From the NCBI RefSeq assembly GCF_044904675.1, contig NZ_JADIKJ010000018.1, positions 42,050 to 106,049 on the forward strand: 64,000 bases of DNA. The letters are read 5' to 3'. The notes beneath the pieces were generated by a model, which saw nothing but the letters and a program-made list of their open reading frames with translations, did no database searches and was not told the DNA's origin. The stretch is from Dyella_B jejuensis (GTDB lineage: Bacteria > Pseudomonadota > Gammaproteobacteria > Xanthomonadales > Rhodanobacteraceae). Positions 1-7,640 of the stretch are shown piece by piece. The position numbers were made by a program, and so were the translations under genes. Each line of letters starts with the position of its first letter. The first letter of the stretch is position 1.

Positions 1-63
1 AGGCAGGGCGTGGAGCGATTGGCGGAACTGGATCGCAAAACCACCGATAGCGCACATTTCTAG
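1..63 (+). CDS. 3' end of a gene entering from the left (partial)
   Basis: Frame 1 is open from the first base to a TAG at 61-63 and encodes about 20 residues ending KTTDSAHF. The Arg/Glu/Leu-rich composition and G/C-rich third positions look like the tail of a real protein, but it is too short to identify. The stop codon lies in the terminal CTAG of the palindromic element that starts at 60, so the C-terminus may have been set by insertion of that element. Confidence 0.4.
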   Translation, partial: RQGVERLAELDRKTTDSAHF

Positions 64-400
64 GGATGCTCTGATCAATGCTACGTAGGCGTCACCAGCT
101 CTGTCTGTTCGCAGACCATAGGTTCGTCGGCGCACGCGGGGAGGGTACATGGATGTACCCGGCTTTGAGGAGCGAGGAAGGCAGACTGGCTGTCTGTCGA
201 GACGATGGACCGCAGGGGTGCGGACAGACAGAGCTGGCCCCAACATATTGAATTTAAAGCGATGGGGTGATGACCAGAAGGCACGCAGAGTGCGCCGCGC
301 GGCTTGGCAAGACGGCCAGTCTTCCCGGCGCCGCACAACACACTCTGCGAGCCTTCTGGTCATCATGCCGCCTGCGTAGCATTGATCAGAGCATCCCTAG
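60..400. repeat. 341-bp palindromic MITE-like element with nested hairpins
   Basis: The ends are 32-bp inverted repeats (60-91 and 369-400) that differ at one position and begin and end with CTAG. Inside are two further inverted pairs, 95-112 with 220-237 (18 bp, one mismatch) and 268-292 with 341-365 (25 bp, one mismatch), giving two long hairpins within an outer stem. The open frames inside are short and none looks like a transposase. It sits exactly between two genes whose TAG stops lie in the terminal CTAG on each side. A non-autonomous mobile element or large intergenic palindromic repeat is the best reading. Confidence 0.6.
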
Positions 401-1383
401 GACGTTTCGCGCCGCCAGTAGCGGATCGCCTCGGGCGGAAGCTGGATCGCGACGGATCGTGGAATGGGCCGGTCGCCAGCGACCGATACCCATAGTCGCC
501 CCTGGCCGCAGCGCAATCCCAGCTGCGTCGTGCGCCCGATCACGTGCCTCACTTCGACCGAGGCAACGATCGCGGCGGGCGAGGTGTCTTCCACCAGGCG
601 AACGGCTTCCGGTTCGATGGCCCAGTCGACGTCCGCGCCAAGTTCCGCCTGCTCCCCGACAGGCAACGATACGTTGCCTTCCGGCCACACCATCCGTCGT
701 GCGCCGGGCCGGCCTTCGATGTAGCCACGATGCACGTTGCGATGCCCAAGCAATCGCGCCGCCGCGCCGCTGACCGGCTGCGCATAGACTGCTTCGGGTG
801 CGCCGAGCTGGATGATGCGGCGGCCGTGCATCAATACCAGCCTATCGGCGACCGCGGCCAGTTGCGGATCGTGGCTGACCGCCAGAGCGGGAATGCCGAA
901 GTCGTGCACTTCGGCGATCAGTTCGGCGATCACGTCGTCGCGGGTCACCGGATCGAGCGCGGAGGTCGGTTCGTCCAGCAACAGCAATTGCGGCCGGCGT
1001 GCCAGCGCGCGCGCCAGCGCCACACGTTGCTGCTGTCCGCCCGAAAGCGTGACCGGATAGCGTTGCGCGTAGTCGCCCATGCGCACCCGTTCGAGCAGTT
1101 GCATGGCCTGCGCGCGGCGTTGCGGCCCGCGCAGTGCGAAAGCCACGTTTTGCCAGGCGTTGAGATGCGGAAACAATGCATACCCTTGCGGCAAATAGCC
1201 CACTGCCCGATGCTGCGCGGGCAGGCCGTCGAACGGTTCGCCGCGCGCCGGCGCCAATCCGGCGATGGCGCGCAACAGCAGCGACTTGCCTTCGCCGCTC
1301 GCCCCCAGCAGGACGGTGAAGCCTTCCACCTCGAAAGCGGCATGCAATGCCACCGGGTGGGCGATGCGGTAGTCGACGCGCAT
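397..1383 (-). CDS. modC: Molybdate/tungstate ABC transporter ATP-binding protein
   Basis: A 328-aa ABC ATPase that powers oxyanion import with the permease encoded just upstream. Walker A (GASGEGKS, about residues 27-34), the signature LSGGQQQR, Walker B LLLLDEPTSALD and a switch His (SHD) are all present. After about residue 215 there is a C-terminal extension that fits a TOBE-type regulatory domain of ModC/WtpC proteins. The ATG overlaps the modB stop in a TGATG junction, which implies translational coupling. The TAG stop lies inside the right terminal repeat of the 60-400 element, so the last residues may be insertion-derived. Molybdate rather than another anion is inferred from the adjacent cofactor genes. 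Confidence 0.88.
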   Translation of the reverse strand: MRVDYRIAHPVALHAAFEVEGFTVLLGASGEGKSLLLRAIAGLAPARGEPFDGLPAQHRAVGYLPQGYALFPHLNAWQNVAFALRGPQRRAQAMQLLERVRMGDYAQRYPVTLSGGQQQRVALARALARRPQLLLLDEPTSALDPVTRDDVIAELIAEVHDFGIPALAVSHDPQLAAVADRLVLMHGRRIIQLGAPEAVYAQPVSGAAARLLGHRNVHRGYIEGRPGARRMVWPEGNVSLPVGEQAELGADVDWAIEPEAVRLVEDTSPAAIVASVEVRHVIGRTTQLGLRCGQGRLWVSVAGDRPIPRSVAIQLPPEAIRYWRRETS

Positions 1384-2156
1384 CAGATCAGGCGCCGGCG
1401 CCGTGCGGCCAGCCCCAATGCCAACGGCAGCGGCATGGCCACCAGGAAAAACACCCATAGCAGCGGATACACCGCATCCAGGCCGACGTTCTGCAGATTC
1501 ACCCACAGCTTTACCGGAATGCCTTGCGGGTAATACGCCACGATCAGCACCACGCCGAATTCCCCCAGCGCGCGCACCCAGGCGAGCGCGACAGCCGCCG
1601 CCAGCCCGAGTCGCGCCAGCGGCAGGCTGACATGCATGAAACTGCGCCACGGCGAATGCCCCAGCGTCAGGGCGATATGTTCCAGTTCGCGCGGTACGCC
1701 CTCGAAGGCGGCGCGCGCGGCGATCACGTAATAGGGCAGGGCACTGTAGAACTGCGCCATCACGAACGCGGGCGCGGAATTGGTCAATACGAGGCCGGCA
1801 CGTTCCAGCACGCTTCCCGCAGGGCCGTATGGACCATACATGGCCGCCAGCAGCAGGCCCATCGCCAATGGCGGCGTCAGCAATGCCAGCAACAACAGGG
1901 CATCGATCAGCCATTTGCCGCGCACCGGATATCGCGCCAGCCACCAGGCAAGCGGCGTACCCAGCGCGATGATCAGCAACAGGGCGAGCAGGCTGTAGCC
2001 GAGCGATACCGCGATCGCGCTGCCGTCGCCGTCGACGAAGCCGAAATGGTGCCACGAGGTGATGAGCGCCAAGCCAATGAACGGAGCCGCCAGCAGCAAC
2101 AGGGTCAACGCGCTCACCGCTGCCGGCAGGCGCGGGTGCGACGTGGCGGCGTTCAT
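1383..2156 (-). CDS. modB: Molybdate/tungstate ABC transporter permease
   Basis: A 257-aa inner-membrane permease with about six hydrophobic segments and the typical EAA-type loop (ELEHIALTLGHSPWRSF, about two thirds along) that docks onto the ATPase. The start at MNAATSHPRL is chosen because the longer in-frame reading upstream is Arg-rich, lacks membrane character and runs into modA. It lies 49 bp downstream of modA and overlaps modC by one base. Length and topology fit ModB/WtpB. Mo versus W preference cannot be told from sequence. Confidence 0.88.
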   Translation of the reverse strand: MNAATSHPRLPAAVSALTLLLLAAPFIGLALITSWHHFGFVDGDGSAIAVSLGYSLLALLLIIALGTPLAWWLARYPVRGKWLIDALLLLALLTPPLAMGLLLAAMYGPYGPAGSVLERAGLVLTNSAPAFVMAQFYSALPYYVIAARAAFEGVPRELEHIALTLGHSPWRSFMHVSLPLARLGLAAAVALAWVRALGEFGVVLIVAYYPQGIPVKLWVNLQNVGLDAVYPLLWVFFLVAMPLPLALGLAARRRRLI

Positions 2157-2205
2157 GGCCACGCTTCCCAGGCTTGCCTGAGTTGTCGGGCGAGGCCGTG
2201 TCGCT

Positions 2206-3096
2206 TCACAGGCCGTTACCGCGTGGCGGACTATAGCCGTGCTCGCGAAACAGTGCCTGTCCTTGCGCACTTTGCAGGAACGCCACGAAGTCGCGCGCCA
2301 ATGCCGGTTGCTGCGCATTGCCGAGCACCGCGGCATAGAACACCAGCGGCTCTACGTGCAAGGCCTTGCCGTTGTCGAGCGTGATCGAGGCGCGGTCATA
2401 CCATGGCGCCTGCAAGCCCGGATCGCCGAGATTGATTTCGTCGGGCAACTTGATGGCAGGCAGGTGGTGCGATCGCGCGGCGCTCAGGTAACCGATGGTG
2501 GCATCGATCTGGCCAGCCTCCAGGCGCGACATCAACGATGGTTCGCTAAAGATCTGCGCGGGGTTCTGCGCCTTGCCCGCGATGCGCTTGAGCAGATCCG
2601 GCCGATGGTAGTAATCGGCGGCCAACTGCAAGGTAAGCAATGCATTGGCACCTTGCGGATCGACGGCGGGATCGGTGCGGCCCACATGCAGGCCCGGTTC
2701 GGCCAGCACCTCGTACCACTTTTTTTCTCCGCGCGCCGCCGCCGCGAAATCGGCCGCGAAACGGCTGCGCGGATTGTAGGCAATCACCATTTGCGTGCTG
2801 GCGACCGGGACCGCCCGGGTGACCAGTCCCGCTTGCTTGAGTACCTGCATCGGTCCTGGCGTGATGGTGACGAACACATCCGCTTGCAGCCGGCGCGCGG
2901 CAAGCAGGCGTGCCAGGGCGTAGGAGCCCTGGCCAGTGCCCTGGTAGACGGCACGATGGGCATGCGCGAAAGCGGGACCGGCCGCGTTGTCCATGACTAC
3001 GCCCATGGAGCCGGCATACGCGACGTGCAGCACCGGTTCGGTCTGGGCCATGACGGTTGTGCCTGCCAGGCACAACAACAGCGCAAGCATGTGCAT
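2206..3096 (-). CDS. modA: Molybdate/tungstate substrate-binding protein, periplasmic
   Basis: A 296-aa periplasmic binding protein. A short signal peptide (MHMLALLLCLAGTTVMAQ, cleavage expected after the Ala) precedes a type II binding-protein fold starting VLHVAYAGSMG. The AGS-like start and the overall pattern resemble WtpA-type tungstate/molybdate binders more than E. coli ModA. It is the first gene of modABC. The in-frame reading can be extended upstream through the tandem repeats, but that extension is repeat-encoded and is not accepted. The start is the ATG at 3096; a GTG five codons earlier is possible. Confidence 0.8.
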   Translation of the reverse strand: MHMLALLLCLAGTTVMAQTEPVLHVAYAGSMGVVMDNAAGPAFAHAHRAVYQGTGQGSYALARLLAARRLQADVFVTITPGPMQVLKQAGLVTRAVPVASTQMVIAYNPRSRFAADFAAAARGEKKWYEVLAEPGLHVGRTDPAVDPQGANALLTLQLAADYYHRPDLLKRIAGKAQNPAQIFSEPSLMSRLEAGQIDATIGYLSAARSHHLPAIKLPDEINLGDPGLQAPWYDRASITLDNGKALHVEPLVFYAAVLGNAQQPALARDFVAFLQSAQGQALFREHGYSPPRGNGL

Positions 3097-3129
3097 GGCA
3101 CAGTGGCGCACGAAAGCTTCTTTTCGCCC

Positions 3130-3645
3130 TTTCCCTTGCGGGAAGGGGGCTGGAGTGAGGGGGCGCTCCAGCGATAAACGAACATCGGTGCGCGATGCCC
3201 TGCTGGATATCTGCGCAAGCCCCAGCCCCTCACCTCGTTCCTCTCCCCAGAGGGGAGAGGAGGAAAAGCGGGAGGCGTAACGCATCAAAGATTGCGCGCG
3301 CCATCTCCCTCTCCCCTGTGGGGAGAGGGCTGGGGTGAGGGGCGGCTCTAGCGATAAACGAACATCGGTGCGCGATGCCCTGTTGGATACCTGCGCAAGC
3401 CCCAGCCCCTCACCTCGGTCCTCTCCCCAAAGGGGAGAGGAGGAAAAGCGGGGTGCGTAACGCGCCAAAGATCGCGCGCGCCATCTCCCTCTCCCCTTTG
3501 GGGAGAGGGTTGGGGTGAGGGGGCGCTCCAGCGATAAACGAACATCGGTGCGCGATGCCCTGCTGGATATCTTGGCAAGTCCCAGCCCCTCACCTCGTTC
3601 CTCTCCCCAGAGGGGAGAGGAGGAAAAGCGGGGTGCGTCGGGCGG
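3130..3645. repeat. Tandem array of about three 180-bp units containing palindromes
   Basis: The segment beginning gcgataaacgaacatcggtg recurs at 3171, 3351 and 3531, a period of exactly 180 bp; units are nearly identical and the outer copies are partial. Each unit carries two G/C-rich hairpins of the form CTCTCCCC...GGGGAGAG. All six frames through it give repetitive SPLWGE-type peptides that are artefacts of the repeat. It fills the gap between modA and the DUF7009-like gene; no gene is supported in 3097-3719. It resembles the short palindromic intergenic repeats common in Xanthomonadales. Confidence 0.8.
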
Positions 3646-3719
3646 CGTGTAACGCTTGCGTCCATCGCGATGGCGGCTGCGAAGGAACGAAGCAAGCTGG
3701 TTCGTCAATGACCATACAT

Positions 3720-4076
3720 TCATGATGCATCTCCTTCCGCCGGTTTACGCAAACGCTTGCGTGCGCTGTCGCGCACATCCACGTCGAACAATAACTGCAG
3801 TGCATGGCCATCCGTCACCGCAAGCTCGAACTGCAATCCATCGCGTGACGGTAGCCGTTCGCTGAGTGCGCGGACCTGCGCCTCGGGCAGCTCGATCCGC
3901 CATCCGGCCTGGTGGCGCCGCCACGCGATGCATGATGCAAGCCGGACCTGCTGTGCTTCGACCTGGCCATCGGGTAGTTGCGTGCGATTTTCTACGGCAT
4001 CGCCTGCCAGCAGCCGGGTCAGCTCGGTTTCGTCGATGCGCAAACGCAGGGCCTGGCCTTCCAGTTGCACTCTCAT
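3720..4076 (-). CDS. Small conserved protein, DUF7009-like, coupled to mobA
   Basis: A 118-aa soluble protein beginning MRVQLEGQALRLRIDETEL. The N-terminal pattern (short beta strand, LRLR, then a helix with an acidic Glu) and the late stretch ALQLLFDVDVRD recall the small DUF7009 family; this comparison is from memory. There is no signal peptide or membrane segment. Its ATG overlaps the mobA TGA (ATGA), so it is probably translated with the molybdenum cofactor genes. A cofactor-related function is inferred from context only. Confidence 0.65.
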   Translation of the reverse strand: MRVQLEGQALRLRIDETELTRLLAGDAVENRTQLPDGQVEAQQVRLASCIAWRRHQAGWRIELPEAQVRALSERLPSRDGLQFELAVTDGHALQLLFDVDVRDSARKRLRKPAEGDAS

Positions 4077-4651
4077 GCATGCGCCTCCCGCCAGCTTGCT
4101 TCGGTATTGCAGTCGAGCAACTGCGACGCCTCGTCCGCGTGAAGGATTGCCTCGCTGACCCCGACGCATGCTTGCAGCGCACGCAGCGCACGCTCGCGAT
4201 GATCGGCGGCAAGCATCAGTTCGCTCAATGCTGCGCGGCAACGGTCATCCAGCCGCAGCCGCATCGGCAATACGTGGCCGGCGAACCGCACGCTTGCTGC
4301 CGCCGCCGCGGTGTCGCGCAACCGTTGCAGCAAGGCCGGCTGCAAGCGCGGCATGTCGACCGGAACGATCAGTAATTCGCCATCCGGGCAAACGGCGGCG
4401 ATACTCGCGATACCGCCCAGCGGCCCCGCGTGCGGCGCGCCATCCGCGATGCCGTCGTAGCCGGGACGGTCGCCGCTGACTTTTACATCGTGCGCGCCGG
4501 CCGCCCGCAGCAATGCGATCTGTTGTTCGATCAACGGCCGCCCTTGCCACAGCAGCAACGCCTTGTCGCGGCCCATGCGCGAGGAGCGTCCCCCGGCCAG
4601 CACCACACCGGTCCAGCGTTGCGGTTCAATGACCATGCGGGTCCGCGCCAT
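4073..4651 (-). CDS. mobA: Molybdenum cofactor guanylyltransferase
   Basis: MobA transfers GMP to Mo-molybdopterin to make the guanine dinucleotide cofactor in the cytoplasm. The nucleotide-binding loop LAGGRSSRMGRDKALL near the N-terminus and the metal-binding VDMPRL motif are clear, and the 192-aa length fits. The start is placed at MARTRM (4651), 26 nt inside moaE; MVIEPQRW at 4636 is an equally possible start. The 3' end overlaps the next gene by an ATGA. Confidence 0.85.
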   Translation of the reverse strand: MARTRMVIEPQRWTGVVLAGGRSSRMGRDKALLLWQGRPLIEQQIALLRAAGAHDVKVSGDRPGYDGIADGAPHAGPLGGIASIAAVCPDGELLIVPVDMPRLQPALLQRLRDTAAAAASVRFAGHVLPMRLRLDDRCRAALSELMLAADHRERALRALQACVGVSEAILHADEASQLLDCNTEASWREAHA

Positions 4652-5129
4652 GTCGTGCAGCCTGCTCGGCGTCGCGATGTTCCTCGCACAGCGAGCAGCC
4701 TTCGCTCCACGCGCTGTCGCCGTCGAGGTAATGCTCCTGCTTCCAGATCGGTGCTTCGTGCTTGACCGCCTCGATCGCAAGCCGGCACGCACGGAAGGCC
4801 TCGTCGCGATGCGCGGTGCCGGCGGCTACGATCACCGCCAGGTCGCCGATGCCAAGATCGCCCCTTGCGTGCGCGATATACAAATTCATCGCCGTGCCGA
4901 TTTCCTGCCGCGCGCGGGCGGCGATGGCTTCGAACGTGCGCAAGGCCAGCGGCTCGAACAAGTCGTAGCTGACACCGGTAACGATGCGTCCGAGATTGTG
5001 CTCGCGCACGCGGCCGATGAAGGTGGCGATGCCGCCGAAGCGTGGGTCGGAGACAAAGTCCAGCGCCGCGGCCGGATCCAGGCGCGCGTTGCGGATGTCG
5101 ACGACGGCGGTGTAAGTATCGATAGGCAC
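4626..5129 (-). CDS. moaE: Molybdopterin synthase catalytic subunit
   Basis: The large subunit of molybdopterin synthase, which inserts dithiolene sulfur into cyclic pyranopterin monophosphate with MoaD as sulfur carrier. The 167-aa protein carries GGIATFIGRVRE near the N-terminus and the active-site segment EAVKHEAPIWKQEHYLDG with its conserved lysines. The start is a GTG, 2 nt after the moaD stop; GGAGG 8 nt upstream supports it. The C-terminal Cys-rich CSLCEEH tail is somewhat longer than usual. Confidence 0.9.
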   Translation of the reverse strand: MPIDTYTAVVDIRNARLDPAAALDFVSDPRFGGIATFIGRVREHNLGRIVTGVSYDLFEPLALRTFEAIAARARQEIGTAMNLYIAHARGDLGIGDLAVIVAAGTAHRDEAFRACRLAIEAVKHEAPIWKQEHYLDGDSAWSEGCSLCEEHRDAEQAARHGADPHGH

Positions 5130-5131
5130 GG

Positions 5132-5392
5132 CTAGCCTCCGCTTACCGGCGGCAGGATCGCCAACTGGCCGCTCCCGGGCAGCGTGCGATGGTTGTGCAG
5201 GATTTCGGCCTCGCTGGCGAATGCGCAGCGCTGGATCAGGCTGGCGCTGATGGCCGGGACGTGATCGCGTACATGGGCTTGCAGCAGTTCGCGCAGCATG
5301 GCGATGGTGCAATGCTCGGGCGTTTCAAGTTCGATGAAGCCGTGCGGATCGGCGTCGCGCAAGGCACCGAACAAGGCAATGCGAACCTTCAT
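5132..5392 (-). CDS. moaD: Molybdopterin synthase sulfur carrier subunit
   Basis: An 86-aa ubiquitin-like protein beginning MKVRIALFGALRDAD and ending in Gly-Gly, the residue pair that is adenylated and thiocarboxylated to carry sulfur to MoaE. The ATG overlaps the moeA stop (ATGA), which decides this start over an upstream TTG. It is followed at once by moaE, its partner. The family normally ends in LPPVSGG or similar, as here. Confidence 0.9.
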   Translation of the reverse strand: MKVRIALFGALRDADPHGFIELETPEHCTIAMLRELLQAHVRDHVPAISASLIQRCAFASEAEILHNHRTLPGSGQLAILPPVSGG

Positions 5393-6639
5393 GCGTCGCT
5401 CCGGCAAGGCAGCGGAAATTCCAGATGGCCGGGGCCATGCACATCGACCATGGCGCCGGCAGGCAGCGCATCGACGTCGGCCGGTATCGCCGCCCAGGCG
5501 TTAGCGTGGGCCAAGGGTCGGATGCGGTAAGACTCCTGGCCGTCGAGTACTTCGACGGCCAGCCGCCCTTGCGCATCGATATGCAGGCGGCTCTTCAAGA
5601 AAAAGCGCAGGCGCGGCTTTTTTTCGTAGGCGCGCAGCAACGGTACGCGGCAGGGCCTTTCGCGAGGCATGCCCAGCATCACCCGCAAGGCCGGCTCGAC
5701 GAAGAAACGCAGGCCCACCGCCACCGCAATCGGATTGCCGGGCAGGCCGAACAACAGGACGTTCCCAGGCAGCCGCGCAAACAGCAGCGGTTTGCCCGGA
5801 CGGATCGCCACTTTATGGAACAGCGTTCGCGCGCCCCGGCGCTCCAGGGCTTGCGGCACGAAATCGTAGCGACCCATGGAGACGGCGCCGCTGGTGACGA
5901 TCACGTTGGCGCCAGCATCCAGCCCGCGCCGTAACGCGGCAGCGAACGCGGCGGCATCGTCGCCGACGGTTTCCTGATGCACCACGTCGGCGCCGGCCAG
6001 CGGCAGGCGCGCGGCGAGGAACGGCCCATTGGAATTGCGGATCTGTCCGGGCGACAGCGCTTGCGCGGGATCGTCGACCAGTTCGCGGCCAGTGCAGACC
6101 ACGGCTACGCGCGGACGAGCGGCGACCGGTACTTCGGCGACCCCGAGCGCCGCCAATAACGCCAGCTGTTGCGCACGCAGCAAGGTGCCTGCGGCAAGCA
6201 CGGTTTCGCCATGAGCTACATCGGAGCCGGCGCTGCGCACGTTCTGTCCTGGCCCCACGTCCGCCAGCAGCTTGATGCGGGCGCCGGTCGCCGACCGTTC
6301 GACCTGCTCGACCGGAATCACACGGTCGAGCCCATCGGGAATGCGGGCACCGGTCATGATTTCCCATGCGCCGTCGCGAGCGCAGGCAATGCCGTCGCCG
6401 GCGGCCTGCTCGCCTTCGATGGCCAATTCGGTACCGGCCGGAACCGTCGCGTCGCCGCGCAGTGCGAAACCGTCCATGGCCGAATTGTCGAAGGGCGGCA
6501 AAGCCGCTTCGCTGACGATTGGCGCGGCCAGCACGCGATCGAGGCACGCGGCGAGTGGACAGGCCTGCGTCGGCAATGCGCTGCTGTGCTCGAGCACGAT
6601 GCGCAGCGCTGCGTCGTAGGCGAGCGCATCCTGGTTCAT
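5389..6639 (-). CDS. moeA: Molybdopterin molybdenumtransferase
   Basis: MoeA inserts molybdate into adenylylated molybdopterin. The 416-aa protein has the N-terminal PPFDNSAMDGFALR motif, the MoCF-binding segment SGAVSMGRYDF with nearby GLPGNPIAVAV, and a C-terminal beta-barrel domain, all in the usual order and at the usual length of about 400 aa. ATG and TGA overlaps join it to the MoaC/MoaB gene upstream and moaD downstream. Confidence 0.93.
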   Translation of the reverse strand: MNQDALAYDAALRIVLEHSSALPTQACPLAACLDRVLAAPIVSEAALPPFDNSAMDGFALRGDATVPAGTELAIEGEQAAGDGIACARDGAWEIMTGARIPDGLDRVIPVEQVERSATGARIKLLADVGPGQNVRSAGSDVAHGETVLAAGTLLRAQQLALLAALGVAEVPVAARPRVAVVCTGRELVDDPAQALSPGQIRNSNGPFLAARLPLAGADVVHQETVGDDAAAFAAALRRGLDAGANVIVTSGAVSMGRYDFVPQALERRGARTLFHKVAIRPGKPLLFARLPGNVLLFGLPGNPIAVAVGLRFFVEPALRVMLGMPRERPCRVPLLRAYEKKPRLRFFLKSRLHIDAQGRLAVEVLDGQESYRIRPLAHANAWAAIPADVDALPAGAMVDVHGPGHLEFPLPCRSDA

Positions 6640-7637
6640 GCGTGCCCTCCGCCGGCGGCCATGCTCAGCGCGTGCGCGAGGATCGGCGCGAGGATATCCA
6701 TGCCCTGCGCCACGGCCTTGCTACTGCCGGGCAGGGCGATGACCAGCGTGTTGCCGATCAGCACCGCCTGCGCGCGGCTCAGCCAGGCCATCGGGGTGTG
6801 CTGGCTGCTTTCGCTGCGGAACAACTCGCCGATGCCGTCGACATGGCGATCCGCCACCATGGCGAGCGCTTCGGGCGTGCGGTCACGTGGACCGATGCCG
6901 GTACCGCCGGTGCACAGCACCAGGCGGACGCCCATGGCAGCCAGTTGCCGCAGCCGCGCGGCAAGCGGTTCGGGTTCGTCCGGACGCAATTCGGCTTCGT
7001 CCACGATGGCGCCCAGTTCGCGCAGGCGTTCGACCAGCAGTGGTCCCGCGGTGTCCGTATAGTCGCCACGGCTGGCGCGATCGCTGAGCGTGATCACCGC
7101 CGCGCTCACCGCTTCCAGTCGCGTTACGGCGCAAGGCCGGTAATGCGCATGCTCGGCTTCGCTCATGCCTTCCGGATGCAGCCACAAGCCTTTCTTGCCG
7201 CCCTCCTTGAACAGCAGGCGCACGCCGCCGAACGACAGCGCGGGTTCCACCGGCTTGGTCAGGTCGTAGAGCGTCAGCAGCGCCGCGCTGGCGCCGGCCA
7301 GCGCTTCCATTTCCACGCCAGTGCGCGCGAAGGTGGCGACTTCGCAATACACGCGGATGGCATGGCGCGCGCGCACCGGTTCGCAGCGCACGTCGATGTA
7401 TTCCAGCGGCAGCGGATGGCACAGCGGCATCAGCTGCGAAGCGTTCTTCGCGCCTTGCAGGCCGGCGATTTCGGCGATGCTCATCGCATCGCCCTTGGGC
7501 AGGCGGCGTTCGACGATTTGCGCAAACGCGGCAGCGCCGGCGCTCAATTCGCCGACCGCCACGGCGCGGCGCGCCGTGATGCGCTTGCGGCGCACGTCGG
7601 CCATGTGGAAATGGGCGCGATCCTCGCGCTCGTGCAT
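6636..7637 (-). CDS. moaC: Bifunctional MoaC/MoaB molybdenum cofactor protein
   Basis: A 333-aa fusion. Residues about 1-165 are MoaC, the cyclic pyranopterin monophosphate synthase (GLQGAKNASQLMPLCHPLP and EMEALAGASAALLTLYDLTK). Residues about 175-333 are a MoaB/MogA-type molybdopterin adenylyltransferase domain (VITLSDRASRGDYTDTAGP, TGGTGIGPRDRTPEA, ALPGSSKAVAQGM). Both catalytic halves look intact, so one chain covers an early and a late step. Such MoaC-MoaB fusions are known. It lies 3 nt after moaA and overlaps moeA by an ATGA. Confidence 0.92.
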   Translation of the reverse strand: MHEREDRAHFHMADVRRKRITARRAVAVGELSAGAAAFAQIVERRLPKGDAMSIAEIAGLQGAKNASQLMPLCHPLPLEYIDVRCEPVRARHAIRVYCEVATFARTGVEMEALAGASAALLTLYDLTKPVEPALSFGGVRLLFKEGGKKGLWLHPEGMSEAEHAHYRPCAVTRLEAVSAAVITLSDRASRGDYTDTAGPLLVERLRELGAIVDEAELRPDEPEPLAARLRQLAAMGVRLVLCTGGTGIGPRDRTPEALAMVADRHVDGIGELFRSESSQHTPMAWLSRAQAVLIGNTLVIALPGSSKAVAQGMDILAPILAHALSMAAGGGHA

Positions 7638-7640
7638 GGG

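Noticed and set aside
397..2055. A single 552-aa protein covering modC and part of modB
   Set aside because: The first 224 residues are Arg/Ala-rich shadow of modB; the ABC ATPase begins at 1383.
3130..3645. A CRISPR array from the regular repeats
   Set aside because: Units are 180 bp, nearly identical throughout and without spacers; no cas genes.
2206..3723. Reading modA as a 505-aa protein from 3723
   Set aside because: The first 210 residues are translated 180-bp repeats (SPLWGE-type); a normal signal peptide begins at 3096.
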